Shown here piece by piece: positions 39,343 to 48,305 of a DNA stretch of 64,000 nt. Numbering within the stretch: position 1 is the stretch's first letter; each line of letters opens with the position of its first letter. The notes beneath the pieces were generated by a model, which saw only the letters and a list, made by a program, of their open reading frames with translations, ran no database searches and was not told the origin of the DNA. The stretch is from Massilibacteroides sp. (GTDB lineage: Bacteria; Bacteroidota; Bacteroidia; Bacteroidales; Tannerellaceae): the NCBI GenBank assembly GCA_028708075.1, contig JAQVZS010000002.1, positions 1 to 64,000 of the forward strand, written 5' to 3'. The position numbers were made by a program, and so were the translations under genes.

Positions 39343-41514
39343 TTATTTTAATGTTAATAAGACGGTTTGTCCTTTGCTAATCCGTTGTCCAGGGGAAATG
39401 CTTTGTGTTATTACCCGTCCGCTCCCTTGCAAATTAACACGCAGTCCAACGCTCTCCATTAAGAAAACGGCATCCTTTGCACCCATGCCGGTAACGCGGG
39501 GAACCAATCCTTCAATTAATGGAAGATCTTTCAGTAAAATTTCACTTCCAGACTCTGTCCGGTCTGCCAAAAGCCAGTTTGTTTCCGTTTTGTCATCATT
39601 TATTTCTATGTCCAGTGCATTCATGACTTGTTTTAATTCTTTTTTGTCCCCGGTTTTAGGTACCGGAGTTAAGACAGCCAACGAATCTCTTTCTATTGAT
39701 TTTATGTCGAACGCCATGTAATTTGCATATATTTTTTCCGCAATATTTTTTACGACGACTCCCGACATTCCACCTCCGGAAGCGTAGCCGATTCGTGGAC
39801 GCCGGATCACTACGATACAGGAATATTTGGGTTTGTCTGCCGGAAAATAACCACAGAAAGAAACCTGATGTCCACTTGTTCTATAGCTTCCTCCCGAAGC
39901 AATTTGCGCGGTTCCTGTTTTCCCGGCAATGCGAATGATGTCGGAATGAACGACTTTTCCGGTTCCTTTTTCTACAACGCCTAACAACATTTTCTGTATA
40001 ATTTCCAGCGTTTTGTCTGAACAAATGGAGGATTTTAATACTTCTGTGGAAAAATTCTTCTGAACTTTTCCGTTATACAAGATTTCTTTTGTGAACATGG
40101 GACGTACCATCTTTCCATTATTCGCTATCGCGTTAAAAAACGTCAGTGTATATATCGGAGGGATCTGTGTTTCATAACCGAAAGACATCCAGGGAAGCGT
40201 TGTTTTCGACCAATAGAGCGTCGTGTCTTTCGGCATACGAATTTTGGCTTTTCCCGAACCCGGTATTTCCAGTTTTAATGGGATCGTCAATCCGAGTCGA
40301 TATAATCCTTCCACAAATTTGGCCGGATTTTTCTCATACCCCTTGAGTATAGTTTTGGCTACGCCAATATTGGATGAAAACCAAATTGATTGTTCAACAG
40401 ATATTTTACCGTATCCCCCGTGATTCATGTTGTGGTCGGTCATTCGGGCTCCTTTATATATATATATACCGTTTCCTGTATCAACCGAATCGTAAGGATT
40501 GCATAATCCGTCTTCCAGGGCAACCATGATAGACGCGACTTTAAACGTAGATCCAGGTTCTATTTCATCCGCCACCGCATGATTCTTCGTTTCAGCGTAA
40601 ATCCCTTCATGAACACGTCCCATATTTGTGATCGCTTTAATTTCACCTGTTTCTACTTCCATTATCACAGCTGTCCCGGATTCCGCGTCGATATTTTTTA
40701 GCATATCGACCAATGATTTCTCTGCTATATCTTGAATTCCGATGTCGATGGTTGTCCGGATATCCATTCCATCCACAGGCTCTATTTCCACAACATTCGT
40801 CCAGGCGCCTCCCAAACGCCGGACAGAACTTAATCCGGCTTCTCCTCTCAATAACGAGTCGTATTGAAGTTCCAACCCGTTTTTCCCTTTAGTCACCCCG
40901 CTTTCTTCGATTTCCCCGTAGATATCTCCAATGGTACGTGAAGCTAATGTCCCGAAAGGTTTTTGTCGCTGCACCATTTCTTTGGTGTAGAAGCCGCTCT
41001 TATAACGGTTTAAGCGCAAGAACGGATATTTTTTGATCTCTTTCAAGTCGGAATAAGATATTTTACCTTCGTAAACCGGATATTGACGGTTCTTACTTTT
41101 TAATCCTTTTAAAAGATGTGCTTTATAGCCTGCCGGTGTTCGATTCTTTAATTTCCGGGAGAGATAAATAGATAAAGAGTCTACACCGTTTGTTTTTGAT
41201 TTAAGAAAACTGTCTATCGCTAAACCCTCGGCTTTGAAATCGATATACGTATAATAACGAGGCACACTAGTTGCCATTAATTTTCCATCTACAGAATATA
41301 TATTTCCTCTTCCCGGAAGAATCTTTCGGTTAGGACGCTGCTGACTGGCTGCAACTTTTATCCATTTTTCTTTTTCAATAAAGGCGGTGTTAAAGGCACA
41401 AAAAACGATTCCGGCGACAATAAAACTTAACAGAATGACAACGATAAAATAATTCGTTAATATTCTTCCGCTTTTCTGTTCTTGTCCTTTTACATCCTTT
41501 TCCTCAGACATCAT
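39343..41514 (-). CDS. ftsI: Penicillin-binding protein / division transpeptidase FtsI with C-terminal PASTA domain
   Basis: PGSTFKVASIMVALEDG, SSNIGVAK, AGKTGTAQ, C-terminal PASTA-like repeat VPRVTGMGAKDAVFLMESVGLRVNLQGSGRV. Confidence 0.96.
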   Translation of the reverse strand: MMSEEKDVKGQEQKSGRILTNYFIVVILLSFIVAGIVFCAFNTAFIEKEKWIKVAASQQRPNRKILPGRGNIYSVDGKLMATSVPRYYTYIDFKAEGLAIDSFLKSKTNGVDSLSIYLSRKLKNRTPAGYKAHLLKGLKSKNRQYPVYEGKISYSDLKEIKKYPFLRLNRYKSGFYTKEMVQRQKPFGTLASRTIGDIYGEIEESGVTKGKNGLELQYDSLLRGEAGLSSVRRLGGAWTNVVEIEPVDGMDIRTTIDIGIQDIAEKSLVDMLKNIDAESGTAVIMEVETGEIKAITNMGRVHEGIYAETKNHAVADEIEPGSTFKVASIMVALEDGLCNPYDSVDTGNGIYIYKGARMTDHNMNHGGYGKISVEQSIWFSSNIGVAKTILKGYEKNPAKFVEGLYRLGLTIPLKLEIPGSGKAKIRMPKDTTLYWSKTTLPWMSFGYETQIPPIYTLTFFNAIANNGKMVRPMFTKEILYNGKVQKNFSTEVLKSSICSDKTLEIIQKMLLGVVEKGTGKVVHSDIIRIAGKTGTAQIASGGSYRTSGHQVSFCGYFPADKPKYSCIVVIRRPRIGYASGGGMSGVVVKNIAEKIYANYMAFDIKSIERDSLAVLTPVPKTGDKKELKQVMNALDIEINDDKTETNWLLADRTESGSEILLKDLPLIEGLVPRVTGMGAKDAVFLMESVGLRVNLQGSGRVITQSISPGQRISKGQTVLLTLK

Positions 41515-41515
41515 T

Positions 41516-41866
41516 TTATCTATATAATTCGTAAGGTGGTGTTTGGGCTACCTCCAATTCAATACCCTGTTCCTCAATTAAAAGTTCGATCTGAGATTGC
41601 CGGCTGTTTCCTGTCAGTTCGGAAGAGATAGAAAGCGCTTCGAACCTTACATCACGCAATTGTTGTTGTAGCCGGTCAATTTCCCTGAGTTTCTGCATGC
41701 ATGTATAGCGGTTCCCAATAAAGAAAAAAATTAAAACAACGACTAAAACGATCATTTTAGTGTGTTTGAGAATAAAGTCTTCTTTTAAGATACCACCTCC
41801 CAAGATATACAAAAGCGACAATTTTTTCTCTTTGTTTCTTTTTTGTTTCTTTTTTGTTTCTTCCAT
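41516..41866 (-). CDS. FtsL-like small membrane division protein
   Basis: Single TM helix plus short coiled coil, between rsmH and ftsI. Start trimmed to MEETKKK (41866), removing overlap with rsmH. Confidence 0.8.
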   Translation of the reverse strand: MEETKKKQKRNKEKKLSLLYILGGGILKEDFILKHTKMIVLVVVLIFFFIGNRYTCMQKLREIDRLQQQLRDVRFEALSISSELTGNSRQSQIELLIEEQGIELEVAQTPPYELYR

Positions 41867-41879
41867 AACTGTCCTTTTT

Positions 41880-42797
41880 CTAAATTTTCTCGGCAATGCG
41901 TAATTTGGCACTTCTTGATCGCGGGTTGCTGATAATCTCTTCCGGTGAAGGAACAAGCGCTTTGTTGTTAATTATCCGGAATGGTGTTTGCTTGTTTCCA
42001 AAAAAATCCTGTTCACATTTTCCTTCAAAATTCCCTGTTTTTAAGAAATTCTTTACCAATCGGTCTTCTAACGAATGATAAGTAATCACAACCAAACGGC
42101 CCTCAGGTTTTAACACGTTTTGCGTCTGTTGCAACATCTCTTTCAACGCGTGCATTTCGTCGTTAACTTCAATTCGCAAAGCTTGGAATGCTTGAGCCAG
42201 AAATTTTTTTTCTTTGTCTTTTCCTGTAAACGGTTTGATGATTTCCCGGAATTCTTCAATTGTATTAATCGATTTGTTTTCCCGGTTTTTTACTATTGCC
42301 GCTGCCAATTTTCGGGCAGTTTTTAATTCACCATAGAAAAAAAACACATCTGCGAGTTTTTCGACAGAATAAGAATTTACAATATCTGCGGCTGTTCGTT
42401 CCGCTTGCACATTCATTCTCATATCTAACTTTCCGTCAAAACGAAAGGAAAAGCCTCTCTCTTTGTCGTCAAAATGGTGAGACGAAACGCCCAGATCGGC
42501 AAGTATTCCGTCCACTTTTCCGTTTACATCGTGATAACGCATGAAATTATACAAATAGCGGAAATTACTTTTAATAAACGTAAACCGGTTGTCTTCCGGG
42601 ATATTCCGCTCTGCGTCTGCATCCTGGTCGAAGCCAAAAAGCCTTCCTGTTTTCCCCAAAAAGCTCAAAATCTTGCCAGAGTGTCCACCACCACCAAATG
42701 TAACGTCTACATAAATACCGTTAGCACGAATATTCATACCTTCCAGGCTTTCGTTCAACATGACCGGAACATGATAATCTATGTCATTTATTTCCAT
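41880..42797 (-). CDS. rsmH: 16S rRNA (cytosine(1402)-N(4))-methyltransferase
   Basis: YHVPVMLNESLEGM, YVDVTFGGGGHSGKIL, GILADLGVSSHHFDDKERGFSFRFDGKLDMRM, VVITYHSLEDRLVKNF. Start MEINDID (42797) preferred. Confidence 0.97.
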   Translation of the reverse strand: MEINDIDYHVPVMLNESLEGMNIRANGIYVDVTFGGGGHSGKILSFLGKTGRLFGFDQDADAERNIPEDNRFTFIKSNFRYLYNFMRYHDVNGKVDGILADLGVSSHHFDDKERGFSFRFDGKLDMRMNVQAERTAADIVNSYSVEKLADVFFFYGELKTARKLAAAIVKNRENKSINTIEEFREIIKPFTGKDKEKKFLAQAFQALRIEVNDEMHALKEMLQQTQNVLKPEGRLVVITYHSLEDRLVKNFLKTGNFEGKCEQDFFGNKQTPFRIINNKALVPSPEEIISNPRSRSAKLRIAEKI

Positions 42798-42928
42798 TTC
42801 CTTCGTTTGATTCAAAATAGACACAGTAAAAGTAAAAACTTTCATCCAATATAAACAACAAATATTGATAAAAAGTTATCAACACGTTGAAATAACGGTT
42901 GTTAACCCATTAAATATATTGTGTTACT

Positions 42929-43510
42929 TTAAGTGTGTTTTTGGATTACTTTGGCGATTACGGGTGGAAAATGTGCGTATTCCAATTGATGAACCTTTTG
43001 CGCAACCTGTTCCGGTGTATCTTTCGGAGAAACGGGACAAGTCGCTTGGAAAATAATTGCACCTTCGTCGTAATTTTCGTTTACGAAATGAATCGTGATG
43101 CCGGATTCTTTTTCTCTGGCCGCAACGACTGCTTCGTGAACATGCATTCCATACATCTTTTTTCCTCCAAATTTGGGGAGCAAAGCCGGATGAATATTGA
43201 TGATTCGTTGAGGATAAGCATTTAACAGGGGAGCTGTTATCTTGTTCATATATCCGGCCAAAACAATCAAATCAATATTGTATTCTTTTAATTTTGCAAG
43301 TACAGAGTTTCCTTCCGAAAATTCATCCCGAGAGAAAGTAAAGGTCGGAATGTTCAATTTCCGCATTCGTTCATGGACTTTGGCGTTGCGATTATTCGAA
43401 AGAACAACCGCCACTTTGATATCATTACTATCGGCAAAATACTTGGCTATATTTTCGGCATTACTGCCTGAACCGGAGGCGAAAACTGCTATATTTTTCA
43501 TTTTGATCAT
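42929..43510 (-). CDS. purN: Phosphoribosylglycinamide formyltransferase
   Basis: NIAVFASGSGSNAENIAKYF, INIHPALLPKFGGKKMYGMHVHEAVVAAREKESGITIHFVNENYDEG. Confidence 0.96.
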   Translation of the reverse strand: MIKMKNIAVFASGSGSNAENIAKYFADSNDIKVAVVLSNNRNAKVHERMRKLNIPTFTFSRDEFSEGNSVLAKLKEYNIDLIVLAGYMNKITAPLLNAYPQRIINIHPALLPKFGGKKMYGMHVHEAVVAAREKESGITIHFVNENYDEGAIIFQATCPVSPKDTPEQVAQKVHQLEYAHFPPVIAKVIQKHT

Positions 43511-43568
43511 TTTTTAGTGCACAAGAAGATAGTAAATGTGCAATTTTCCGTATTTTTAGTGGATTAAA

Positions 43569-43601
43569 TTTGTTTAGTTAGATAAAAATTGCTTTTCTTT
43601 G
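43569..43601 (+). promoter_or_regulatory. Bacteroidales-type promoter (TTTG -33; TTTCTTTG -7) upstream of acpP
   Basis: TTTG at 43569-43572, 21-nt spacer, TTTCTTTG at 43594-43601 (7/8 match to TAnnTTTG). Confidence 0.45.
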
Positions 43602-43653
43602 CACTGCAAATTTAAAAAGTATATTCATATTTATTAATCTAAATTGAAAAGTT

Positions 43654-43890
43654 ATGTCTGAAGTTGCATCAAGAGTAAAGGCTATCATTGTTGACAAATT
43701 AAGTGTTGAAGAAACAGAAGTAACCAATGAAGCAAGCTTTACTAACGATTTAGGAGCAGACTCTCTTGACACAGTGGAACTGATTATGGAATTTGAAAAA
43801 GAATTCGGCATCTCTATCCCTGACGATCAAGCAGAAAAAATTACAACAGTTGGTGATGCTATCGCTTATGTTGAAGCAAATGCGAAGTAA
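43654..43890 (+). CDS. acpP: Acyl carrier protein
   Basis: [30 protein letters not shown] with the Ser attachment site. Confidence 0.97.
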   Translation: MSEVASRVKAIIVDKLSVEETEVTNEASFTNDLGADSLDTVELIMEFEKEFGISIPDDQAEKITTVGDAIAYVEANAK

Positions 43891-43909
43891 TCCCTTTTAA
43901 TTTAAAGGT

Positions 43910-45166
43910 ATGGAATTAAAAAGAGTAGTAGTAACTGGTCTTGGTGCTATATCTCCTCTTGGTAATACGCTCCCGGAAACTTGGGAGGGTCTTATTAATG
44001 GAAAGAGTGGTGCGGGGCCTGTTACTCAGTTTGATGCATCCAAATTCAAGACGCAGTTTGCGTGTGAAGTAAAAGGCTTTGATCCGTTACAGATTATGGA
44101 TCGTAAGGAGGCTCGCAAGTGCGACAGATATACATTGTTAGCAATTACGGCAGCCTCTGAAGCCGTAACGGATTCGGCTCTTGACATTGAAAAGGAGAAT
44201 TTAGACAGAATCGGTGTAATTTTTGCTGCCGGAATAGGAGGTATTAAGACTTTCGAAGAAGAAGTTCGGGGATACGATCCGGAACGAGGCCCCCGTTTCA
44301 ATCCGTTTTTTATTCCCAAAATGATTTCTAATATTGCAGCTGGTCAGATTTCGATAAAATATGGTTTCAGAGGTCCGAATTTTGCGACTGTTTCTGCATG
44401 TGCGTCTTCAACGAACGCGATATCTGATGCGTTCAATTATATTCGTTTGGGTAAAGCGAATGTGATTGTAACCGGTGGAGCCGAGGCTGCCATTACGATT
44501 GCGGGAGTAGGTGGTTTTAATGCCATAAATGCCATGTCTACCCGTAATGATGATCCGGAAAGAGCTTCTCGTCCGTTCAGTGCGAGTCGCGATGGATTTG
44601 TGATGGGAGAAGGTGCTGCATGTCTTATTTTGGAAGAATTGGAACATGCATTGGCTCGTGGTGCGAAAATATATGGCGAAATCGTTGGTACAGGACTTTC
44701 AGCAGATGCATATCATCTCACAGCTTCCCACCCGGAAGGTTTAGGAGCAAAATTGGTGATGAAAAATGCGCTTGAAGACGCCGGAATGAAACCCGAAGAC
44801 ATTGGTTATATTAATGTACACGGAACTTCTACCGTAGTTGGAGATATTTCTGAGGTAAAAGCAATCAAAGAAGTTTTTGGTGAACAGGCATATAATCTGA
44901 ATATTAGTTCTACCAAATCCATGACCGGTCATTTGTTGGGTGCAGCAGGAGCGATTGAAGCGATTGTTTGTACCTTGGCTGTAAAAGAAGGGATAATTCC
45001 ACCGACTATTAATCACGAGGAAGGTGATGATGATCCGGAAATTGATTATAGCCTGAATTTTACATTTAATAAAGCACAGAAGAAAGATATTAATGCAGCT
45101 TTATCGAACACGTTTGGGTTTGGAGGGCATAATGCAAGTATGATTGTAAAGAAATATGTGAAATAA
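43910..45166 (+). CDS. fabF: Beta-ketoacyl-ACP synthase II
   Basis: VVVTGLGAISPLGNTLPETWEGL, VSACASSTNAISDAFNYI, NVHGTSTVVGD, STKSMTGHLLGAAGAIEAI. Confidence 0.98.
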   Translation: MELKRVVVTGLGAISPLGNTLPETWEGLINGKSGAGPVTQFDASKFKTQFACEVKGFDPLQIMDRKEARKCDRYTLLAITAASEAVTDSALDIEKENLDRIGVIFAAGIGGIKTFEEEVRGYDPERGPRFNPFFIPKMISNIAAGQISIKYGFRGPNFATVSACASSTNAISDAFNYIRLGKANVIVTGGAEAAITIAGVGGFNAINAMSTRNDDPERASRPFSASRDGFVMGEGAACLILEELEHALARGAKIYGEIVGTGLSADAYHLTASHPEGLGAKLVMKNALEDAGMKPEDIGYINVHGTSTVVGDISEVKAIKEVFGEQAYNLNISSTKSMTGHLLGAAGAIEAIVCTLAVKEGIIPPTINHEEGDDDPEIDYSLNFTFNKAQKKDINAALSNTFGFGGHNASMIVKKYVK

Positions 45167-45167
45167 G

Positions 45168-46040
45168 GTGTTTGCGAAATTATACAAAAGAATAAGGCTC
45201 TTCATGAACAGAAAGAAGGCGCCTTATTCTTCTTTATATAAGTTACTTGGATTTTATCCTGAGAATATTCATTTGTACGAGCAGGCTTTTCTTCACAAGT
45301 CTTCCTCTATTGAAGATGATAATGGTAAATGGCTCAATAATGAAAGACTGGAGTTTTTGGGCGATGCGATATTGGACGCAGTAGTCGCTGATATCGTATA
45401 TAAACATTTTCAATATGGGCGGGAAGGCTTTTTGACAAATACTCGTTCAAAAATTGTTCAACGTGACACATTAAATCGTATTGCTTTTGAAATTGGACTT
45501 CACAATAAAGTTGTGTCTTCGGCTAAAATCAATTCTCATAATAATTATATGTATGGAAATGCTTTGGAAGCATTAATTGGAGCTGTTTATCTGGATCAGG
45601 GTTATGATGTTTGTTATAAGTTCATTGAAAATAAAATTATAAAAGAATATGTCGTTTTGGATAAGATAGCCCGTAAAGAAGTTAATTTTAAATCGAGCCT
45701 TATTGAATGGGGACAGAAAAATAAATTGGAAATAGCCTTTAATCTGGTCGAGTCTTTCACCGATAATGATGGAAACCCGGTATTTCAAACCGAAGTTATG
45801 CTTTTAGATATGTCGATCGGCATAGGCATTGGTTATACAAAGAAGGAATCACAACAAAATGCTTCTAAAATGGCGATTAAGAAGCTAAGAAAAGATAAAG
45901 AGTTTCAGGTTTATATCTCAGAATTGAAAGAGAAACTTCAAAATGAACAGTCGGGAGATAATTTTGATGATCTTCCGGACGAAGCGGAAGAGCGGGAACT
46001 TGTTATGGAAAAAAGCGAGGATAAAGAAGCCGTTTCCTAA
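45168..46040 (+). CDS. rnc: Ribonuclease III
   Basis: NERLEFLGDAILDAVVADIVY, NALEALIGAVYLDQGY, C-terminal dsRBD. Start is GTG at 45168. Confidence 0.95.
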   Translation: MFAKLYKRIRLFMNRKKAPYSSLYKLLGFYPENIHLYEQAFLHKSSSIEDDNGKWLNNERLEFLGDAILDAVVADIVYKHFQYGREGFLTNTRSKIVQRDTLNRIAFEIGLHNKVVSSAKINSHNNYMYGNALEALIGAVYLDQGYDVCYKFIENKIIKEYVVLDKIARKEVNFKSSLIEWGQKNKLEIAFNLVESFTDNDGNPVFQTEVMLLDMSIGIGIGYTKKESQQNASKMAIKKLRKDKEFQVYISELKEKLQNEQSGDNFDDLPDEAEERELVMEKSEDKEAVS

Positions 46041-46076
46041 TTATCCCCGCGTCCATCAATTAATTAATCTGTTGTG

Positions 46077-47186
46077 TTATACTTTCAGGAATATTTTCTG
46101 TTTATATAAAAAGTATACGAACAACCAGCATACGGTAAAATACCCGACGTTAGTGATTACAGCGCCAATCCCTTCCGGGCAATGGCTTAAGATACCACCC
46201 AAAAAGAATTCCGTGATTTTGCCAAAATCTACGATTTGTTGTCCTAGATAGATCGTTATTGAATTCAAACCGACAACACGGAAGAAAAGTGAATAACGAT
46301 TATGTCCTTTTACGTCGATAATATAATAGAACAGGGCAAACAGAAATAACGAATAACTGACTAAAACGCAAACAAACGAACTGCTCCATAGCTTTTTATT
46401 AATAGGGAATACAAAACTCCATAGCCAGCCGATCAGAAGAAACGCTATAGCTGCGAGAACCATATAGAGAACTTTCTTTTTTTGCGGACATTTATCATTC
46501 GGCAATTTGACTAATTGTCCTGTAAACATACCCAGTAAAGCAGTTGCAATAGCCGGAATTGTGCTTAATATCCCTTCTGGGTCAAATGTTCCTTCGTTCA
46601 AATGTCCGGGTAATAACATCCTGTCGACAACCCCAACAAGATTATTATCAAAAGAAAAAGGTGTCGCCGAGTTTGGTATCAACCACATGGCTAACCAGTA
46701 ACCCACAAGAAGGATAAAACTGATTAAAACATTTGTTTTAGTGTTGCATTTTACAAATAATAAAGCGGCGAACATCCATGCCAAGCCGATGCGCCCCAAA
46801 ACACTTGCATAACGCATGTTTTCAAAGTCCAGATTGAAAATACCATTATAAACAAAACCAAGAAGGACAAGCGTCAGGCCTCGTTTTATGATCTTCGAAT
46901 AAATATCTTTCTCAGATTTTCCGGAAGAGCGCTGTTTCTCTAATGAAAAAGGGAAAGAAATTCCGGCAATAAAAAGAAAGAGCGGAAAAATCGTATCATG
47001 ATGGGTCAGTCCGTCCCATTTCACATGCGACATTTGATTGCCTAGCCCACTCATGAATACGGAATCCGGGAACAGGTTGCAAAGGGCAACAATCAACCCT
47101 GCGAATCCCATAATAAAAAACATGTCAAAGCCCCTTAATGCGTCTAACGACATCAATCGGGCGTTTTTTTTCTCTTGCGTTTTCAT
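46077..47186 (-). CDS. DUF5009 / heparan-alpha-glucosaminide N-acetyltransferase-like acyltransferase family membrane protein
   Basis: RLMSLDALRGFDMFFIMGFAGLI, DTIFPLFLFIAGISFPFSLEKQ, multi-TM. Confidence 0.85.
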   Translation of the reverse strand: MKTQEKKNARLMSLDALRGFDMFFIMGFAGLIVALCNLFPDSVFMSGLGNQMSHVKWDGLTHHDTIFPLFLFIAGISFPFSLEKQRSSGKSEKDIYSKIIKRGLTLVLLGFVYNGIFNLDFENMRYASVLGRIGLAWMFAALLFVKCNTKTNVLISFILLVGYWLAMWLIPNSATPFSFDNNLVGVVDRMLLPGHLNEGTFDPEGILSTIPAIATALLGMFTGQLVKLPNDKCPQKKKVLYMVLAAIAFLLIGWLWSFVFPINKKLWSSSFVCVLVSYSLFLFALFYYIIDVKGHNRYSLFFRVVGLNSITIYLGQQIVDFGKITEFFLGGILSHCPEGIGAVITNVGYFTVCWLFVYFLYKQKIFLKV

Positions 47187-47212
47187 TCGTATTATTATTC
47201 AATTAATAAGGT

Positions 47213-48226
47213 TTATTTTCCGAAAGAAATACCCATCCGTTCTCCCTGAAGAATCAAATCATGATCTGGAGTTACCAGTTTTAATTTGCCGGCAACTTCT
47301 GATAAAGGGATGGATTCGACGGTATCACCTTTGATGCAAACCATACGTCCGAATTGTTTGCTGGCAATCAATTCAGTGGCATGACCTCCCAGACGAGTTG
47401 CCAGATTACGGTCGAAAGGAGACGGGTTTCCGCCCCGTTGTATATAGCCCAGAACAGTTTCGCGCGTTTCTATTCCGGTTACCGCTTCGATTTGTTTGGT
47501 AATATAATCTACCGGACGTTTTCTGTTCGGCGAGTCGATTCCTTCGGCTACAACAACGATTGAATAAGGTTTTCCTTTTTTTGCTCTTTCCCAAATCGTA
47601 TTCGTAACTCTTTCCAGATCATAACCTAGTTCAGGGAGTAAAATCACATCCGCACCTCCAGCCATTCCGGCGTAAAGCGCGATCCAACCTGCGTGATGTC
47701 CCATCACTTCGACAACCATGACCCGCTTGTGCGAACTAGCCGTCGAATGAAGGCGGTCAATAGCTTCTGTAGCTATATTTACCGCTGTATCAAAACCAAA
47801 CGTAATATCCGTTCCCCAAATGTCGTTATCGATTGTTTTAGGAACGCCGACTACGTTTAGACCCAGGTTCACCAAAAGATTGGCTGTCTTTTGCGTACCG
47901 TTACCCCCGATGCAAACCACACAATCTAACCCCAATTCCGTATAATTTTTCCTGATGATTTCCGCTTTTTCCGAATTCGTTACTTCGAGTTGTCGACGTA
48001 AAGGTTTCTCCCGTGATGTTCCTAAAATCGTTCCTCCTAAATTAAGGATGCCAGATAACGTTTTTTCATCGAATTCCTGAATATCTTTGTTTATAATGCC
48101 TGAAAAACCGCTATGAATACCAATTACGTCCATGCCGTAATGCATAATAGCGGTTTTTCCTACTCCACGTATAGTTGCATTAATTCCCGGACAGTCTCCG
48201 CCGGAAGAAAGGATGCCAATTCTCAT
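47213..48226 (-). CDS. pfkA: ATP-dependent 6-phosphofructokinase
   Basis: GILSSGGDCPGINATIRGV, VCIGGNGTQKTANLL, GVPKTIDNDIWGTDITFGFDTAV, VMVVEVMGHHAGWIALYAGMAGGADVILLPE. Confidence 0.95.
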   Translation of the reverse strand: MRIGILSSGGDCPGINATIRGVGKTAIMHYGMDVIGIHSGFSGIINKDIQEFDEKTLSGILNLGGTILGTSREKPLRRQLEVTNSEKAEIIRKNYTELGLDCVVCIGGNGTQKTANLLVNLGLNVVGVPKTIDNDIWGTDITFGFDTAVNIATEAIDRLHSTASSHKRVMVVEVMGHHAGWIALYAGMAGGADVILLPELGYDLERVTNTIWERAKKGKPYSIVVVAEGIDSPNRKRPVDYITKQIEAVTGIETRETVLGYIQRGGNPSPFDRNLATRLGGHATELIASKQFGRMVCIKGDTVESIPLSEVAGKLKLVTPDHDLILQGERMGISFGK

Positions 48227-48248
48227 TGTAACTGTATTTTAGTATAAA

Positions 48249-48256
48249 CAAAGATA
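48249..48256 (-). promoter_or_regulatory. -7 element TATCTTTG for pfkA
   Basis: caaagata on + is TATCTTTG on -, a perfect TAnnTTTG, 22 nt from the pfkA start. Confidence 0.5.
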
Positions 48257-48275
48257 TAAATAAAAAGAGAATGCC

Positions 48276-48283
48276 TACATTTG
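48276..48283 (+). promoter_or_regulatory. -7 element TACATTTG for the GH3-family gene
   Basis: Perfect TAnnTTTG 22 nt upstream of the ATG at 48306. Confidence 0.5.
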
Positions 48284-48305
48284 CAACGGCACAATTCAAC
48301 TGAGC

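Noticed and set aside
40459-40473. (TA)n tract in ftsI
   Set aside because: In-frame Tyr/Ile codons (GIYIYKG) in an essential gene; no sign of slippage.
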